This document shows positions 1-7,602 of a stretch of 34,466 bases of DNA, one piece after another. The notes under the pieces are model-generated. The model did not search any database and was not told where the DNA came from. It saw only the letters and a program-made list of their open reading frames with translations. Origin of the DNA: Oscillospiraceae bacterium (GTDB lineage Bacteria; Bacillota; Clostridia; Oscillospirales; Oscillospiraceae). Each line of letters starts with the position of its first letter. Positions within the stretch are counted from its first letter, which is position 1. The stretch spans positions 1-34,466 of the forward strand of contig JAFQZN010000012.1 of NCBI GenBank assembly GCA_017405865.1, in the 5' to 3' direction. Position numbers and translations under genes: made by a program.

Positions 1-140
1 AGGGCATCGACAGCCGTCTTGCGCCGCAGGAATACGCAACGCGCGCACAGATTGCAACGATGATCTTCCGCTTCCTCGACCCCGCCGCCGCCAAGGCCGC
101 GCAGGAGCTCCTGGATAAGGACCCCAACCCCTTCGACTGA
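1..140 (+). CDS. C-terminal end of an S-layer homology (SLH) domain protein (partial)
   Basis: Only the last 45 codons are present; the reading frame enters at base 3 and stops with TGA at 138-140. The visible protein contains ATRAQIATMIFRFLD, the typical end of an SLH domain, in which a conserved T-R-A/E-Q motif precedes a helix carrying hydrophobic residues and R-F. SLH domains bind pyruvylated secondary cell-wall polymers and hold surface proteins on the peptidoglycan, so this is probably the anchoring end of an exported protein. The short tail after the domain (about 20 residues, alanine-rich, ending DPNPFD) is unremarkable. The gene ends in front of a strong palindromic terminator. Nothing can be said about the missing N-terminal region. 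The SLH protein at 4156-6408 is a separate gene on the other strand. Confidence 0.75.
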   Translation, partial: GIDSRLAPQEYATRAQIATMIFRFLDPAAAKAAQELLDKDPNPFD

Positions 141-150
141 TCAATAGCAT

Positions 151-199
151 AATAGAATCGGAGTGCTGCAGCTGCAGCACTCCGATTCTATTTGTTTTT
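151..199. terminator. Bidirectional intrinsic terminator between convergent genes
   Basis: Bases 151-192 form a perfect 42-nt palindrome centred at 171/172 (core GTGCTGCAGCTGCAGCAC), followed on the plus strand by TTTGTTTTT. It sits between the plus-strand SLH gene and the minus-strand guanine deaminase gene, so it can end transcription from both sides. Confidence 0.85.
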
Positions 200-1470
200 C
201 AGAATAAACGATCGCCTGCGACGTACTTCGCGCACAGATGGCGGTCATCCGCGAGATAGAGAGCGCGCTCCAGTCTCTGATGCAGCTCCAGATCCTGCGG
301 GTGCGGAATGGTCGAATCGTCGATCACGATGGCATCAAATTCGTAGCCCGGCTCGAAAAGGCCGACCCTGCCGAAAAAGCTGCCGCCGCCGACCGTAGCG
401 ATATAAAACGCCTGACTGACGGTCAGCGGGTAGATCTCCTGATCGACCAGCCGCCAGCGCAGCTTGGAGGCGCGGATCGCCGCCGAAATGGAGCGGAAGA
501 GATTCTCCGACTCCCCTGCCGCAATGTCGGACGCCAGCGCGACATTCACGCCCTCGCGGAACAGCTTGCCGATCGGCGCCGCGCCGGAGGAAAGGTTGGC
601 GTTGGACAGCGGAGAATGCGCGGCGAACACGCCATTTTTCTTCATCAGCGCGATCTCCGCCTCGCCGCTGTGGACGCAGTGCGCCATGATGCAGGGATGG
701 TCGCCGCCAAACAGGCCGTAGCGGTCGTAGGCGTCGCCGTAGAATTTGGAATCGCGGCACAGGCTCTGCACGAACTCGATCTCGGAGAAATTCTCGGAAA
801 GGTGGCTCTGCACCGGAAGGTCGTACTTTTCCACCAGTCTGCGCAGACCCAGCATCAGCTCGTCTGTGCAGGATGGGATAAAGCGCGGCGTGAGGATCGG
901 GCGGGTGCGTTTGAACCTCGACTTCGTATCGGTTATCCAGCGCTCGGTCGCCTCCAAAGACGCCTGCGCGCTCGTTTCGCAGAGATAGTCCGGACCGTTG
1001 CGGTCCATATTGACCTTGCCGACATAGGAGATCAGCCCGCTGTTTTCCAGCTTCTCCATCAAAAGCTCCGTTGCCGGAACGTGGAGGGTCGCAAATACGG
1101 CCGCGCGCGTCGTCGCGCTGCGGCGCAGGCTATCTGCAAACTGCGTATAGGCGCGGTCGGCGTAGGCAAGGTCCTGATATTTTGCCTCCTCGGGGAAGGC
1201 GTAGGTTTTGAGCCAATCCATCAGCTCCATATCCATGCCCAGTCCGCGGAAGGCAAACTGCGGCGCGTGAAGGTGCAGATCGGTCAGGCCGGGGACGATC
1301 AGCTTGTCGCTGAAGTCCGTCACCGGAAGGGCGGCATATCGCTCCGGCAGCGTGGGAAAGACGCCCGCACAGACGCCGTTTTCGCAAACCAGATACGCGT
1401 TCGGCATGCAGCGAATCGTTTCAATATCCCCGCTCCAGCAGAAATTTCCTTTGATCGCAAAGCTCTTCAT
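199..1470 (-). CDS. guaD: Guanine deaminase (amidohydrolase superfamily)
   Basis: Probable cytosolic enzyme that hydrolyses guanine to xanthine and ammonia in purine salvage and catabolism. The 423-aa protein has the metal-dependent amidohydrolase layout: PGLTDLHLHAPQ at about 60-71 carries the HxH metal pair (H66, H68); PILTPRFIPSCTDELM at 191-206 is characteristic of guanine deaminases; QSHLSEN holds H223; MAHCVHSGE holds H264; and ASDIAAG holds the late aspartate D315. Length fits the family. In the last motif the usual GTDVAGG is replaced by ASDIAAG, so a related 8-oxoguanine or other aminopurine deaminase cannot be excluded. The ATG is preceded by AGGAGTG. A promoter lies within the 3' end of cca, so the gene can be transcribed separately from the cca operon upstream of it. 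It ends at the shared terminator near 170. Confidence 0.9.
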   Translation of the reverse strand: MKSFAIKGNFCWSGDIETIRCMPNAYLVCENGVCAGVFPTLPERYAALPVTDFSDKLIVPGLTDLHLHAPQFAFRGLGMDMELMDWLKTYAFPEEAKYQDLAYADRAYTQFADSLRRSATTRAAVFATLHVPATELLMEKLENSGLISYVGKVNMDRNGPDYLCETSAQASLEATERWITDTKSRFKRTRPILTPRFIPSCTDELMLGLRRLVEKYDLPVQSHLSENFSEIEFVQSLCRDSKFYGDAYDRYGLFGGDHPCIMAHCVHSGEAEIALMKKNGVFAAHSPLSNANLSSGAAPIGKLFREGVNVALASDIAAGESENLFRSISAAIRASKLRWRLVDQEIYPLTVSQAFYIATVGGGSFFGRVGLFEPGYEFDAIVIDDSTIPHPQDLELHQRLERALYLADDRHLCAKYVAGDRLF

Positions 1471-1502
1471 CGTATCACTCCTACGAGTCGTTCCAAGAGT
1501 GT

Positions 1503-1531
1503 ATTTTACAAGGAATATTCAGATTTGTCAA
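1503..1531 (-). promoter_or_regulatory. Sigma-A type promoter for the guanine deaminase gene
   Basis: Reading the minus strand, TTGACA (1526-1531) is followed after 17 bases by TAAAAT (1503-1508). It overlaps the last codons and stop of cca, giving guaD its own promoter. Confidence 0.7.
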
Positions 1532-2864
1532 TCATTTCGCGCGCAGCATGTTCAAGCGCACCGCGCTCGTTTTTCACGCTGCCGTCCAGTACGGCGTCCA
1601 GAAGCGCGCGCAGGATCGCGCCGATCTGCGGCCCCTGCGGGACGCCGAGGCGGATCAGATCATTGCCGTTCAGCTCCATCTGCGGAAGAGAAACGCACTG
1701 CGCCGACACGCTTTCCAAAAGTTGTTCCGCCATTGCGGTCTTTTCCGCAGCGCCTTCCGCAGTCCCGGTGGCGATCCCGTCGGCGCGGCGCACCTGCAGG
1801 AGCAGTCGCACATTCTCCTCGCCAAACTGCGACAGGAGCTTTCGCATACGCTTCGGCGTGTCCTCCATCAGATAAAAGCCGTGCTCGCGCACCAGAAGCG
1901 TCACCAGCTCTGTCGTGCGGCGGTCGTAGCGCAGGCGGCGCAGGATCGTTTCCGTCATGGCAGCGCCGATCACCGCATGACCGTAAAAATGCCCCACAAG
2001 CTGCTTGTCCATCGTAAAGGCGGCGGGTTTTCCGACGTCGTGCAGGAGCATGGCAAGACGCAGGACTTCCGTTGGCGGCGCAGCCTCGACCGCGCGGAGC
2101 GTATGCTCCCACACGTCGTACTTATGATGATAGTTCCACTGGCGAAAGCCGATGCAGGCGGAAAGCTCCGGAATCAGCACACACAGCACGTCGGAAAACC
2201 GCTCTGCCACACTGCGCACAGCCTCCCCGCAGAAAAGGCCGCTCAATTCCTTGCGCAGGCGCTCCGGTGCGACGGCCTGTAGCCTGCCGCAGAGAGCATG
2301 GATTGCCTCTTCCGTCTCCGGCGCGACGGCAAAGCCGAAGCGCGCGGCAAAACGCAAAGCGCGGAGCATGCGCAGGGCATCCTCCGTAAAACGCTGCGCG
2401 GGGTCGCCGACGCAGCGGATCAATCCCCACCGGAGATCCTCCAGCCCGCCGAAGCGGTCGATCACACGGCCGTCCGCGTAGGCAGCCATCGCGTTGACCG
2501 TGAAATCCCGCCGCGCCAGATCGCCCCCCAGAGAGCGCAAAAACGACACGCCGTCCGGGTGGCGGCTGTCCGTGTAGCCGTGCTCTGCGCGGAAGGTCGT
2601 GATTTCATAGGGCGTTCCCTCGAAGATCACCGTGACCGTGCCGTAGCGCGCGCCGGTCAGCACCGTACGGCAGTCGGAAAATACCTCTGCCGTCCGCTCC
2701 GGCTCGGCGTCCGTGCAAATATCCCAGTCCGCAGGCGTCTGGCCGCGCAGGCTGTCTCGGACGCAGCCGCCGACGGCGTAGCCAGTATAGCCCGCTGCGT
2801 TCAGCCGCCGTAAGACCGCCTGCACCTGCCCGGGAATCTCAATGCGGCTCACACCTGCTCCCAT
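1506..2864 (-). CDS. cca: CCA tRNA nucleotidyltransferase with HD domain
   Basis: Adds or repairs the 3' CCA of tRNAs using CTP and ATP in the cytosol. The N-terminal half is a class II nucleotidyltransferase head: YAVGGCVRDSL (about 30-40), the catalytic DWD pair in PADWDICTDA (46 and 48), RRDFTVNAMA (about 118-127), then EDALRMLRALRFAARFGF of the neck. The C-terminal half has an HD phosphohydrolase motif in LLHDVGKP (about 274-281), the arrangement of HD-containing CCA enzymes and their close paralogues. I prefer ATG at 2864, which has GGAGG ten bases upstream. A GTG at 2852, overlapping the upstream stop as GTGA, is the main alternative; a longer reading from TTG at 2885 is unlikely. The gene overlaps the ArsC/Spx-like gene upstream, so the two are translationally linked. 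Whether it adds the whole CCA or only part cannot be told from sequence. Confidence 0.92.
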   Translation of the reverse strand: MGAGVSRIEIPGQVQAVLRRLNAAGYTGYAVGGCVRDSLRGQTPADWDICTDAEPERTAEVFSDCRTVLTGARYGTVTVIFEGTPYEITTFRAEHGYTDSRHPDGVSFLRSLGGDLARRDFTVNAMAAYADGRVIDRFGGLEDLRWGLIRCVGDPAQRFTEDALRMLRALRFAARFGFAVAPETEEAIHALCGRLQAVAPERLRKELSGLFCGEAVRSVAERFSDVLCVLIPELSACIGFRQWNYHHKYDVWEHTLRAVEAAPPTEVLRLAMLLHDVGKPAAFTMDKQLVGHFYGHAVIGAAMTETILRRLRYDRRTTELVTLLVREHGFYLMEDTPKRMRKLLSQFGEENVRLLLQVRRADGIATGTAEGAAEKTAMAEQLLESVSAQCVSLPQMELNGNDLIRLGVPQGPQIGAILRALLDAVLDGSVKNERGALEHAAREMIDKSEYSL

Positions 2865-3196
2865 TGCTTCCAAACCTCCGGGCAATAGCCCACCGTCGCC
2901 TGTCTGCCGTTGCGTACGACGGGCGTTTTCATCAGTTCCGGATGGTCGAAGAGCTTGTCCTCTTTCGCAACCCGGTCGTCCATATAGCGCATCAGGTCGA
3001 TCTCCGGCGACTTTTTCTCCCAGTCGATCAGCCGGTCCACGCCGCCGACCGCCCGCAGGACGCTCTCAAACTCCCCGTTCGACATGCCGTAGCGGTTGAG
3101 GTCGATATTCTGCACCTTGATCCTGCGCTCCTTGAAATACCGCTCCGCCTTCTTCGTGTCGAAGCACTTGCTTCTGCCGAAAATCTGAATATTCAT
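2849..3196 (-). CDS. ArsC/Spx-like thioredoxin-fold protein
   Basis: A 115-aa protein beginning MNIQIFGRSKCFDTKKAER, the N-terminal beta strand and cysteine loop of the ArsC/Spx/YffB family. A single cysteine (C11) occupies the position of the ArsC catalytic cysteine. The middle includes WEKKSPEIDLMRYMDD, and near the end LMKTPVVRNGRQATVGY is the LMxxPxV...GY signature of this fold. True arsenate reductases need R residues and partner cysteines not evident here, and Spx has CxxC, absent here, so the substrate is unknown; a glutathione- or thiol-linked reductase role is a family-based guess. The ATG overlaps the truA stop as ATGA and has GGAGGT upstream, so it is translationally coupled to truA and then to cca. 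Confidence 0.8.
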   Translation of the reverse strand: MNIQIFGRSKCFDTKKAERYFKERRIKVQNIDLNRYGMSNGEFESVLRAVGGVDRLIDWEKKSPEIDLMRYMDDRVAKEDKLFDHPELMKTPVVRNGRQATVGYCPEVWKQWEQV

Positions 3197-3936
3197 TCGT
3201 AGCGTACCTCCATCAGGCAAAGTCCCTTCGCGGGGGCGGTTTCCCCTGCGAGAGCGCGATCCTTCTTCGCAAAGATCTCCGTGATCGTGTCGATCTCCCG
3301 TCTGCCGCAGCCGATCTCCAGCAGCGTCCCGACGAGGATCCGCGCCATGTGGTACAGAAAGCCGTCGGCAGTCAGTGTGAAGCGCAGCTCATCTCCGTCG
3401 CGTTCGATCGCGAGCGTATCAAGCGTGCGGACGGAGGACTTTTTGAAATGCTTGTTTGCGCAAAAGCCGAGGAAGTCATGCTTTCCTTCCAACAGCGCAG
3501 CTGCCAAACGCATCGCATCAAGGTCCAGCGGCTGCGGGATCTGCGTGCGGAACCTGCGCTCGAAGACGTCCGGCTCCGCGCTGTTCCAGACGCGATACTG
3601 ATACGTTTTCCGCGCTGCGGAAAGCCGCGCGTGAAAGCGATCGGGCGCGTAGGCAAGGTCGATCACGCCGATGTCCTCCGGCAGAAGATGCCGCAGCTGC
3701 GGCACGATCGCCCCGACCGGTCTTTCCGGCGCGCGGAAGGACGCGACCTGTCCCCTTGCGTGAACGCCCGCGTCCGTTCTGCCGCTGCCGCTGATCTCGA
3801 TCGGCATGCCGAATACCTCGGACAGCGCTTCTTCAATTTTTCCCTGCACCGTCAGCGCGCCGTTCGGCAGCCGCTGCCAGCCGCGATACCGTGTGCCGTC
3901 GTAGCACAGCGTCAGGCGATACGTTTTTCCTCCCAA
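3193..3936 (-). CDS. truA: tRNA pseudouridine(38-40) synthase
   Basis: Converts uridines 38-40 in the anticodon arm of tRNAs to pseudouridine. The protein starts KTYRLTLCYDGTRYRGWQR, a typical TruA N-terminus, and has the catalytic aspartate (D55) in GSGRTDAGVHARGQVASF. Later motifs include RFHARLSAARKTYQYRVWN, FLGFCANK, and FLYHMARILVGTLLEIG. The open frame reads much further upstream, but those residues do not belong to the family and overlap the small gene before it. The best start is TTG at 3936 with GGAGG ten bases upstream, giving 247 aa, the normal length. It overlaps the end of the 44-aa gene by 25 bases and is followed by the ArsC/Spx-like gene with an ATGA overlap. A rare start codon plus overlap suggests modest, coupled translation. 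Confidence 0.93.
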   Translation of the reverse strand: MGGKTYRLTLCYDGTRYRGWQRLPNGALTVQGKIEEALSEVFGMPIEISGSGRTDAGVHARGQVASFRAPERPVGAIVPQLRHLLPEDIGVIDLAYAPDRFHARLSAARKTYQYRVWNSAEPDVFERRFRTQIPQPLDLDAMRLAAALLEGKHDFLGFCANKHFKKSSVRTLDTLAIERDGDELRFTLTADGFLYHMARILVGTLLEIGCGRREIDTITEIFAKKDRALAGETAPAKGLCLMEVRYE

Positions 3937-4046
3937 TCGTCCAGCTCCTCCATTGCCTCTGCTCTTGTGTCTGCGGAGAACAGAAAGCTCCCGTCCGCAG
4001 AAAAAACCTCGTAGTGTCCCTTGTTCCAAATGATAGTGCAGTACAT
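3912..4046 (-). CDS. Small unknown protein (44 aa) leading the truA operon
   Basis: I do not recognise a family. The product starts MYCTIIWNKGHYEVFSADGS and ends with an acidic-basic segment (EAMEELDDWEEKRIA). The beginning suggests two short beta strands and the end an amphipathic helix. The ATG at 4046 has GGAAGG eight bases upstream; a longer reading from 4163 would run through the neighbouring terminator and is unlikely. The stop lies inside truA, so this peptide is probably translated ahead of TruA and may simply couple its synthesis. Confidence 0.6.
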   Translation of the reverse strand: MYCTIIWNKGHYEVFSADGSFLFSADTRAEAMEELDDWEEKRIA

Positions 4047-4110
4047 CGTGATCCTTCCTTTCGTCACTTTCTGTACTGATTCTATCATTTTTGCAGTCCC
4101 ATTTACGGGT

Positions 4111-4150
4111 CTGAACAAAACGCCTTGACGTTTTTTTCGCCAAGGCGCTT
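4111..4150 (-). terminator. Intrinsic terminator after the SLH/lysozyme gene
   Basis: The arms CGCCTTG (4121-4127) and CAAGGCG (4141-4147) form a hairpin. On the minus strand it is followed by TTTTGTT, directly after the stop at 4156. Confidence 0.7.
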
Positions 4151-4155
4151 TGATT

Positions 4156-6408
4156 TTATTCATATATTTTCCGGAAAACCGTGATCATCTTCGCGCACTG
4201 CGCACGGGTGGCGTTGCCGTTGGGCAGGAGCCTTCCGTTGTCGCCGCTGACGATCAGCGTCCACGTCGCCCACTGCATCGCCTCTACCGCGTAGTCTGCG
4301 ACCGTGCCGCCGTCCTCAAACGTATCCAGCACTGCCCTGCCCACCGTGTCATAGCCCTTCAGGTTTGCATAGCGGAAGAGCATGGCGGTCAGCTGCTGCC
4401 GTGTGATATTCTCCTTCAGTCCGAAGATCGTCTCGCTCATGCCGTTGACGATGCCGTTTTCATACGCCCAGTCGACTGCAGCCGTATACCACTCGCCGCG
4501 CGCAACGTCCGTAAACGGCGCTGTTCCGTTCGCGGCAGGCGCGCCTTCCATACGATGCAGAACGGTGACCAGCATGGCGCGGGTCATCGGCGCGTCCGGC
4601 GCAAATTCCGTCTCGCTGACGCCGCCGAACAGCCCCGCTTCGACCGCCTCCATGACAGGCTCGTAATACCATTGATCCGGGGGTACGTCCGTGAAGCGCT
4701 CGGTCGGTTCGGTCGGTGTGACCGTCGGTTCGGTCGGTTCCGTCGGTGCAACGGTCGGTTCGGTCGGTGCAACCGTCGGTTCGGTCGGTGCAACCGTCGG
4801 TTCGGTCGGCGCGACCGTCGGCTCGGTCGGCGCAACGGTCGGTTCGGTCGGCGCGACCGTCGGCTCGGTCGGCGCAACCGTCGGCTCGGTCGGCGCAACG
4901 GTCGGTTCGGTCGGTTCCTCCGTCGGTTCCGTGGGCGCGGCCGTCGGCTCCGTGGGAGGCGGATCGCCCGCCGCCCAATGGGCGTACAGGGTCATCGTCC
5001 CGGAGGACGGCGATTTGGATGCCGCCGTAAAAGGCGTACCGCCGCTCGCGCTCGTGTACCAGTCGGTCAGATGGTAGCCCGAACGGGTCGCGCCCGGCAA
5101 CGCGCCGACCGCCGTATTCGGGTGGTAGTACTGCACCTTATCGTTGGGCGTACCGCCGTTGCCGTTGAAGATCAGGCAGCTGTACGCCTCGCTGAAGCGG
5201 GTGTAATCGCCGTTCAGATAGAGGTTCGCCTCATCCATGCGGCGGCGGCAAAGGCCGGTCAGCACGCTGCCGCCGGCGCTGCACCAGCTGCCGAAGCTGT
5301 TGACCAGTTGCATTTCCGTGCAGCCGCCGTAGAGGATATAGCGGTAGGTTTCATATTTACTGCTGATCCACTGCTGCCCGAGGTTATAGGCAAAGCTGAT
5401 GAGCGCGTCGTACTGCACCTGTGTGTGCTGCACCGTTCCCTTGGCAAGCTCCTTGTCCACCATCGTCTCAAAGTCCTTGAGCATATAGCGCAGCAGATAG
5501 TCCGCTTCCGCCTCCGTGATGGGAACGGAGATCTTGATCGGGCTGTTGTTCGGGTCGTAGCGCGAGCCGTAGCCGACGCTGTACTGGCCGTAATCCCAGA
5601 TCGGCGCAGGAACGAAGCCCTCCTGATTCTTAATGAACTGGATGCCCGCCTCGCTGATCTTCAGGGGCGCCAGCGGCGGCCAGTTGTTGGGGTCGGTGTT
5701 GATCGGGGTCGGATCGTCCGCGTTCGCCTCGTTGGGGTTATTCACCGCAGTGGACGACCAGTGCGCGTAGACCGTGTGGTTCTGCGTAACGGAATCGGAA
5801 TTGCAAAGGTGCGTACCGCCGTTCGCATCGGTGTACCAGCCGGCAAAATACCGCCCGCTGTAGCTGGCCGTGGGGAGGCTGCCGTATGTACCGTTCAGCG
5901 TGTAGCACAGAACGGTGTTGTCGGAGATCTTGCCGCCGTTGCCGTTGTAGACCACGTAGCGGAAGCTCACCTTGTCCGTCACTCCGTCGTAGCTGCCGTA
6001 AAGGAAGAGCTTGATCTCGCGCAGGCGGCGGTTGAGCCGTGCCTGAGAGAAGTTGTTGCCCTCCTTGACCCAGGAGCAGAACGCGTTGGCGATCTGCAGC
6101 TCGGTATAGCTGCCGCTGCCGATCACCGTCTCCACCTTGTAACCGCAGCTCAAGATCGAAGTGTCGTAGCTGACGACGAAGTCCACCAGCGCGTCAAACT
6201 GCTGCTGATTGAGGGTCACGCCGTAGCGCGCGATAAAGCTATTGACCGCACTCTCCGCGCCGGCGAGGTATTGGTCGCCTCCGGAGACCTCCCGGATAAA
6301 GGCCTTGCCTGCCTCGCTCGTCGTAAAGGTCGGCGCGGCAAAGGCCGGTACTATCAGCTCCGCCGAAAGGCAAAGAATCAGCAGAAGACTGATCAGGATT
6401 CGTTTCAT
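4156..6408 (-). CDS. Secreted SLH protein with two lysozyme-like domains, InlB-type repeats and a PT-rich linker
   Basis: A 750-aa surface protein. Order: signal peptide ending ...VPAFA (about 1-24); a GH24-like lysozyme domain lacking its catalytic front part (about 30-145); an InlB/Listeria-Bacteroides-type repeat with VVYNGNGG and AGWYTDANGG (about 155-225); a second, complete GH24-like domain with IKNQEGFVPAPIWDYG and YSVGYGS (about 252-405), where E of QEGF is the expected catalytic acid; a second InlB-type repeat (IFNGNGGTPND...TDWYTSASGGTPF); a threonine-proline-glutamate linker of repeated seven-residue units; and three SLH domains starting FTDVPPDQWYYEP, FTDVARGEWYTAA and about DTFEDGGTVADYA. 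The likely role is cell-wall-anchored peptidoglycan cleavage or remodelling. The first lysozyme domain probably binds rather than cuts. AGGAGTG precedes the ATG, and a strong promoter lies upstream. Confidence 0.88.
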   Translation of the reverse strand: MKRILISLLLILCLSAELIVPAFAAPTFTTSEAGKAFIREVSGGDQYLAGAESAVNSFIARYGVTLNQQQFDALVDFVVSYDTSILSCGYKVETVIGSGSYTELQIANAFCSWVKEGNNFSQARLNRRLREIKLFLYGSYDGVTDKVSFRYVVYNGNGGKISDNTVLCYTLNGTYGSLPTASYSGRYFAGWYTDANGGTHLCNSDSVTQNHTVYAHWSSTAVNNPNEANADDPTPINTDPNNWPPLAPLKISEAGIQFIKNQEGFVPAPIWDYGQYSVGYGSRYDPNNSPIKISVPITEAEADYLLRYMLKDFETMVDKELAKGTVQHTQVQYDALISFAYNLGQQWISSKYETYRYILYGGCTEMQLVNSFGSWCSAGGSVLTGLCRRRMDEANLYLNGDYTRFSEAYSCLIFNGNGGTPNDKVQYYHPNTAVGALPGATRSGYHLTDWYTSASGGTPFTAASKSPSSGTMTLYAHWAAGDPPPTEPTAAPTEPTEEPTEPTVAPTEPTVAPTEPTVAPTEPTVAPTEPTVAPTEPTVAPTEPTVAPTEPTVAPTEPTEPTVTPTEPTERFTDVPPDQWYYEPVMEAVEAGLFGGVSETEFAPDAPMTRAMLVTVLHRMEGAPAANGTAPFTDVARGEWYTAAVDWAYENGIVNGMSETIFGLKENITRQQLTAMLFRYANLKGYDTVGRAVLDTFEDGGTVADYAVEAMQWATWTLIVSGDNGRLLPNGNATRAQCAKMITVFRKIYE
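4741..4915 (-). repeat. 21-bp coding minisatellite in the SLH protein
   Basis: Eight near-identical 21-bp units encode PTVAPTE repeats in the linker between the wall-active part and the SLH anchor. Units differ mainly by synonymous changes such as GCAACC/GCGACC and GGTTCG/GGCTCG. Degenerate units (PTEEPTE, PTVTPTE) flank the block. Copy number is likely to vary between strains. Confidence 0.85.
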
Positions 6409-6440
6409 GATTTCACTCCTGTCGGAATTATGTCAATCAC

Positions 6441-6469
6441 ATTGTAGCAAACAGAAGCGAATCCGTCAA
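6441..6469 (-). promoter_or_regulatory. Promoter of the SLH/lysozyme gene
   Basis: On the minus strand TTGACG (6464-6469), 17 bases, then TACAAT (6441-6446), 33 bases before the start codon. This is close to consensus for the housekeeping sigma factor. Confidence 0.7.
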
Positions 6470-6668
6470 GCCTTCCATGTCGCGTAACGCTTCATAATCG
6501 CAAAATAATTACAAAAAAGTTACAAAATCAAGGCGATTTTCGACAAATCCGGGCGAAGCTCCACCGCTGAAAGAATTTCAAAATTTTTCACTTTTTCTTT
6601 TTCAGTCCGCTTTATCGGTCTGAACTGCTGCTATACTTCGGGTATCAAAACCAAAGGAGAGATACCAC

Positions 6669-6842
6669 ATGCGTAACATGATCGACTTGATTCCTTATCT
6701 GCCCGAAGCGGCCGAGCAGAAAGTGTGCAGCCGCCGGGAGCAGCGCATTGAGACCTTTGCCGCCGCGCTGGAGAGCATCGTCACCCTCGGCATCGGCGTT
6801 GGCTTCTTCGTCGCGCTGGCGGCCTTCCTGTCCGTTATTTAA
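6669..6842 (+). CDS. Small single-pass membrane protein (57 aa), unknown
   Basis: This short gene starts with ATG after AAAGGAG at good spacing. The protein begins MRNMIDLIPYLPEAAEQKV, continues with a charged helix (CSRREQRIETFAAALESI), and ends in a hydrophobic segment of about 20 residues (TLGIGVGFFVALAAFLSVI), so it is probably a tail-anchored membrane peptide. A possible minus-10 (TATACT at 6632-6637) lies upstream without a clear minus-35. Its stop overlaps the end of coaX by 8 bases in a convergent arrangement. I do not recognise a family; the clear ribosome binding site and membrane segment argue that it is real. Confidence 0.6.
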   Translation: MRNMIDLIPYLPEAAEQKVCSRREQRIETFAAALESIVTLGIGVGFFVALAAFLSVI

Positions 6843-7602
6843 CGTTCCGCTGGTAAATCAGCCACATACCCTTGAGCATCAGGGCGCGGTCATAAATCAG
6901 CTTCCGGCGGCAAAGCGGGATAATATATTTGGACAGTCCGCCGGTGGCAATGGCCTTGACCTCGCCGCCCATTTCCGCCTCCATACGGTCGAGCAGACCG
7001 TCGATCATTGCCGCCGCGCCGAACATGATGCCGCTGCGCATGCTGTCGCGCGTGTTCTTGCCGATGGCGCGCTCCGGCTCGTCGAGGCTGATGCCCGGCA
7101 GCTGCGCCGTCCGGTCGGTCAGCGCCTGCATGGAGATCTTGACGCCCGGGCAGATGCAGCCGCCGATGAAGGCGCCGCTCTCGTCAACCGCAGTCACGGT
7201 CGTCGCCGTTCCCATATCGACCAGCAGGAGGGGCGCGCCGTACTCCGCGATCGCGGCGACGGAGGCAACAATCAGATCGCTGCCAACCTCCTGCGGGTTG
7301 TCCATGCGGATGTTCATGCCCGTCTTGATCCCGGGGCCGACCACGAGGCAGTCACCGCCGGTCAGCTTATAGATCGCTGTCTTAATGGAGTTGAGTACCG
7401 GCGGCACGACCGAGGAAACGATGCTGCCGCTGATGCTCTGCGGGGAGACTTCGTACAAAGAGAGCAGACTTTTCAGCTCCACGCAGTACTGATCCGAGGT
7501 TTTCAGACGGTCGGTCGCCATGCGCGCCTCAAAGAGGATGGTTCCGTCCTCGATGCAGCCGAGGACGATATTGGTATTGCCGATATCCACAGCCAGAATC
7601 AT
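6835..7602 (-). CDS. coaX: Type III pantothenate kinase
   Basis: Phosphorylates pantothenate with ATP, the first step of coenzyme A synthesis. The 255-aa protein has the CoaX signatures in order: MILAVDIGNTN at the N-terminus (phosphate-binding D6, G8, N9), SSVVPPV at about 62-68, GPGIKTGMNIRMDNPQEVGSD in the middle with the substrate-site region, LVDMGTATTVTAV with the second acidic motif, and FIGGCICPGV. The family needs a monovalent cation and is not inhibited by CoA. The ATG at 7602 overlaps the upstream stop as ATGA; a longer reading from 7626 would extend into the phosphodiesterase gene and is not needed. It is co-transcribed with that gene. Confidence 0.94.
   Translation of the reverse strand: MILAVDIGNTNIVLGCIEDGTILFEARMATDRLKTSDQYCVELKSLLSLYEVSPQSISGSIVSSVVPPVLNSIKTAIYKLTGGDCLVVGPGIKTGMNIRMDNPQEVGSDLIVASVAAIAEYGAPLLLVDMGTATTVTAVDESGAFIGGCICPGVKISMQALTDRTAQLPGISLDEPERAIGKNTRDSMRSGIMFGAAAMIDGLLDRMEAEMGGEVKAIATGGLSKYIIPLCRRKLIYDRALMLKGMWLIYQRNVK

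Noticed and set aside
238-1875. Long plus-strand frame of 545 codons opposite guaD and cca
   Set aside because: GC-rich antisense shadow; it overlaps two well-supported enzymes and its sequence is low-complexity in arginine and alanine.
4150-6447. 765-codon plus-strand frame opposite the SLH/lysozyme gene
   Set aside because: Mirror of the repeat-rich gene (GRFGR-type runs are antisense of the PT repeats); no start signal.
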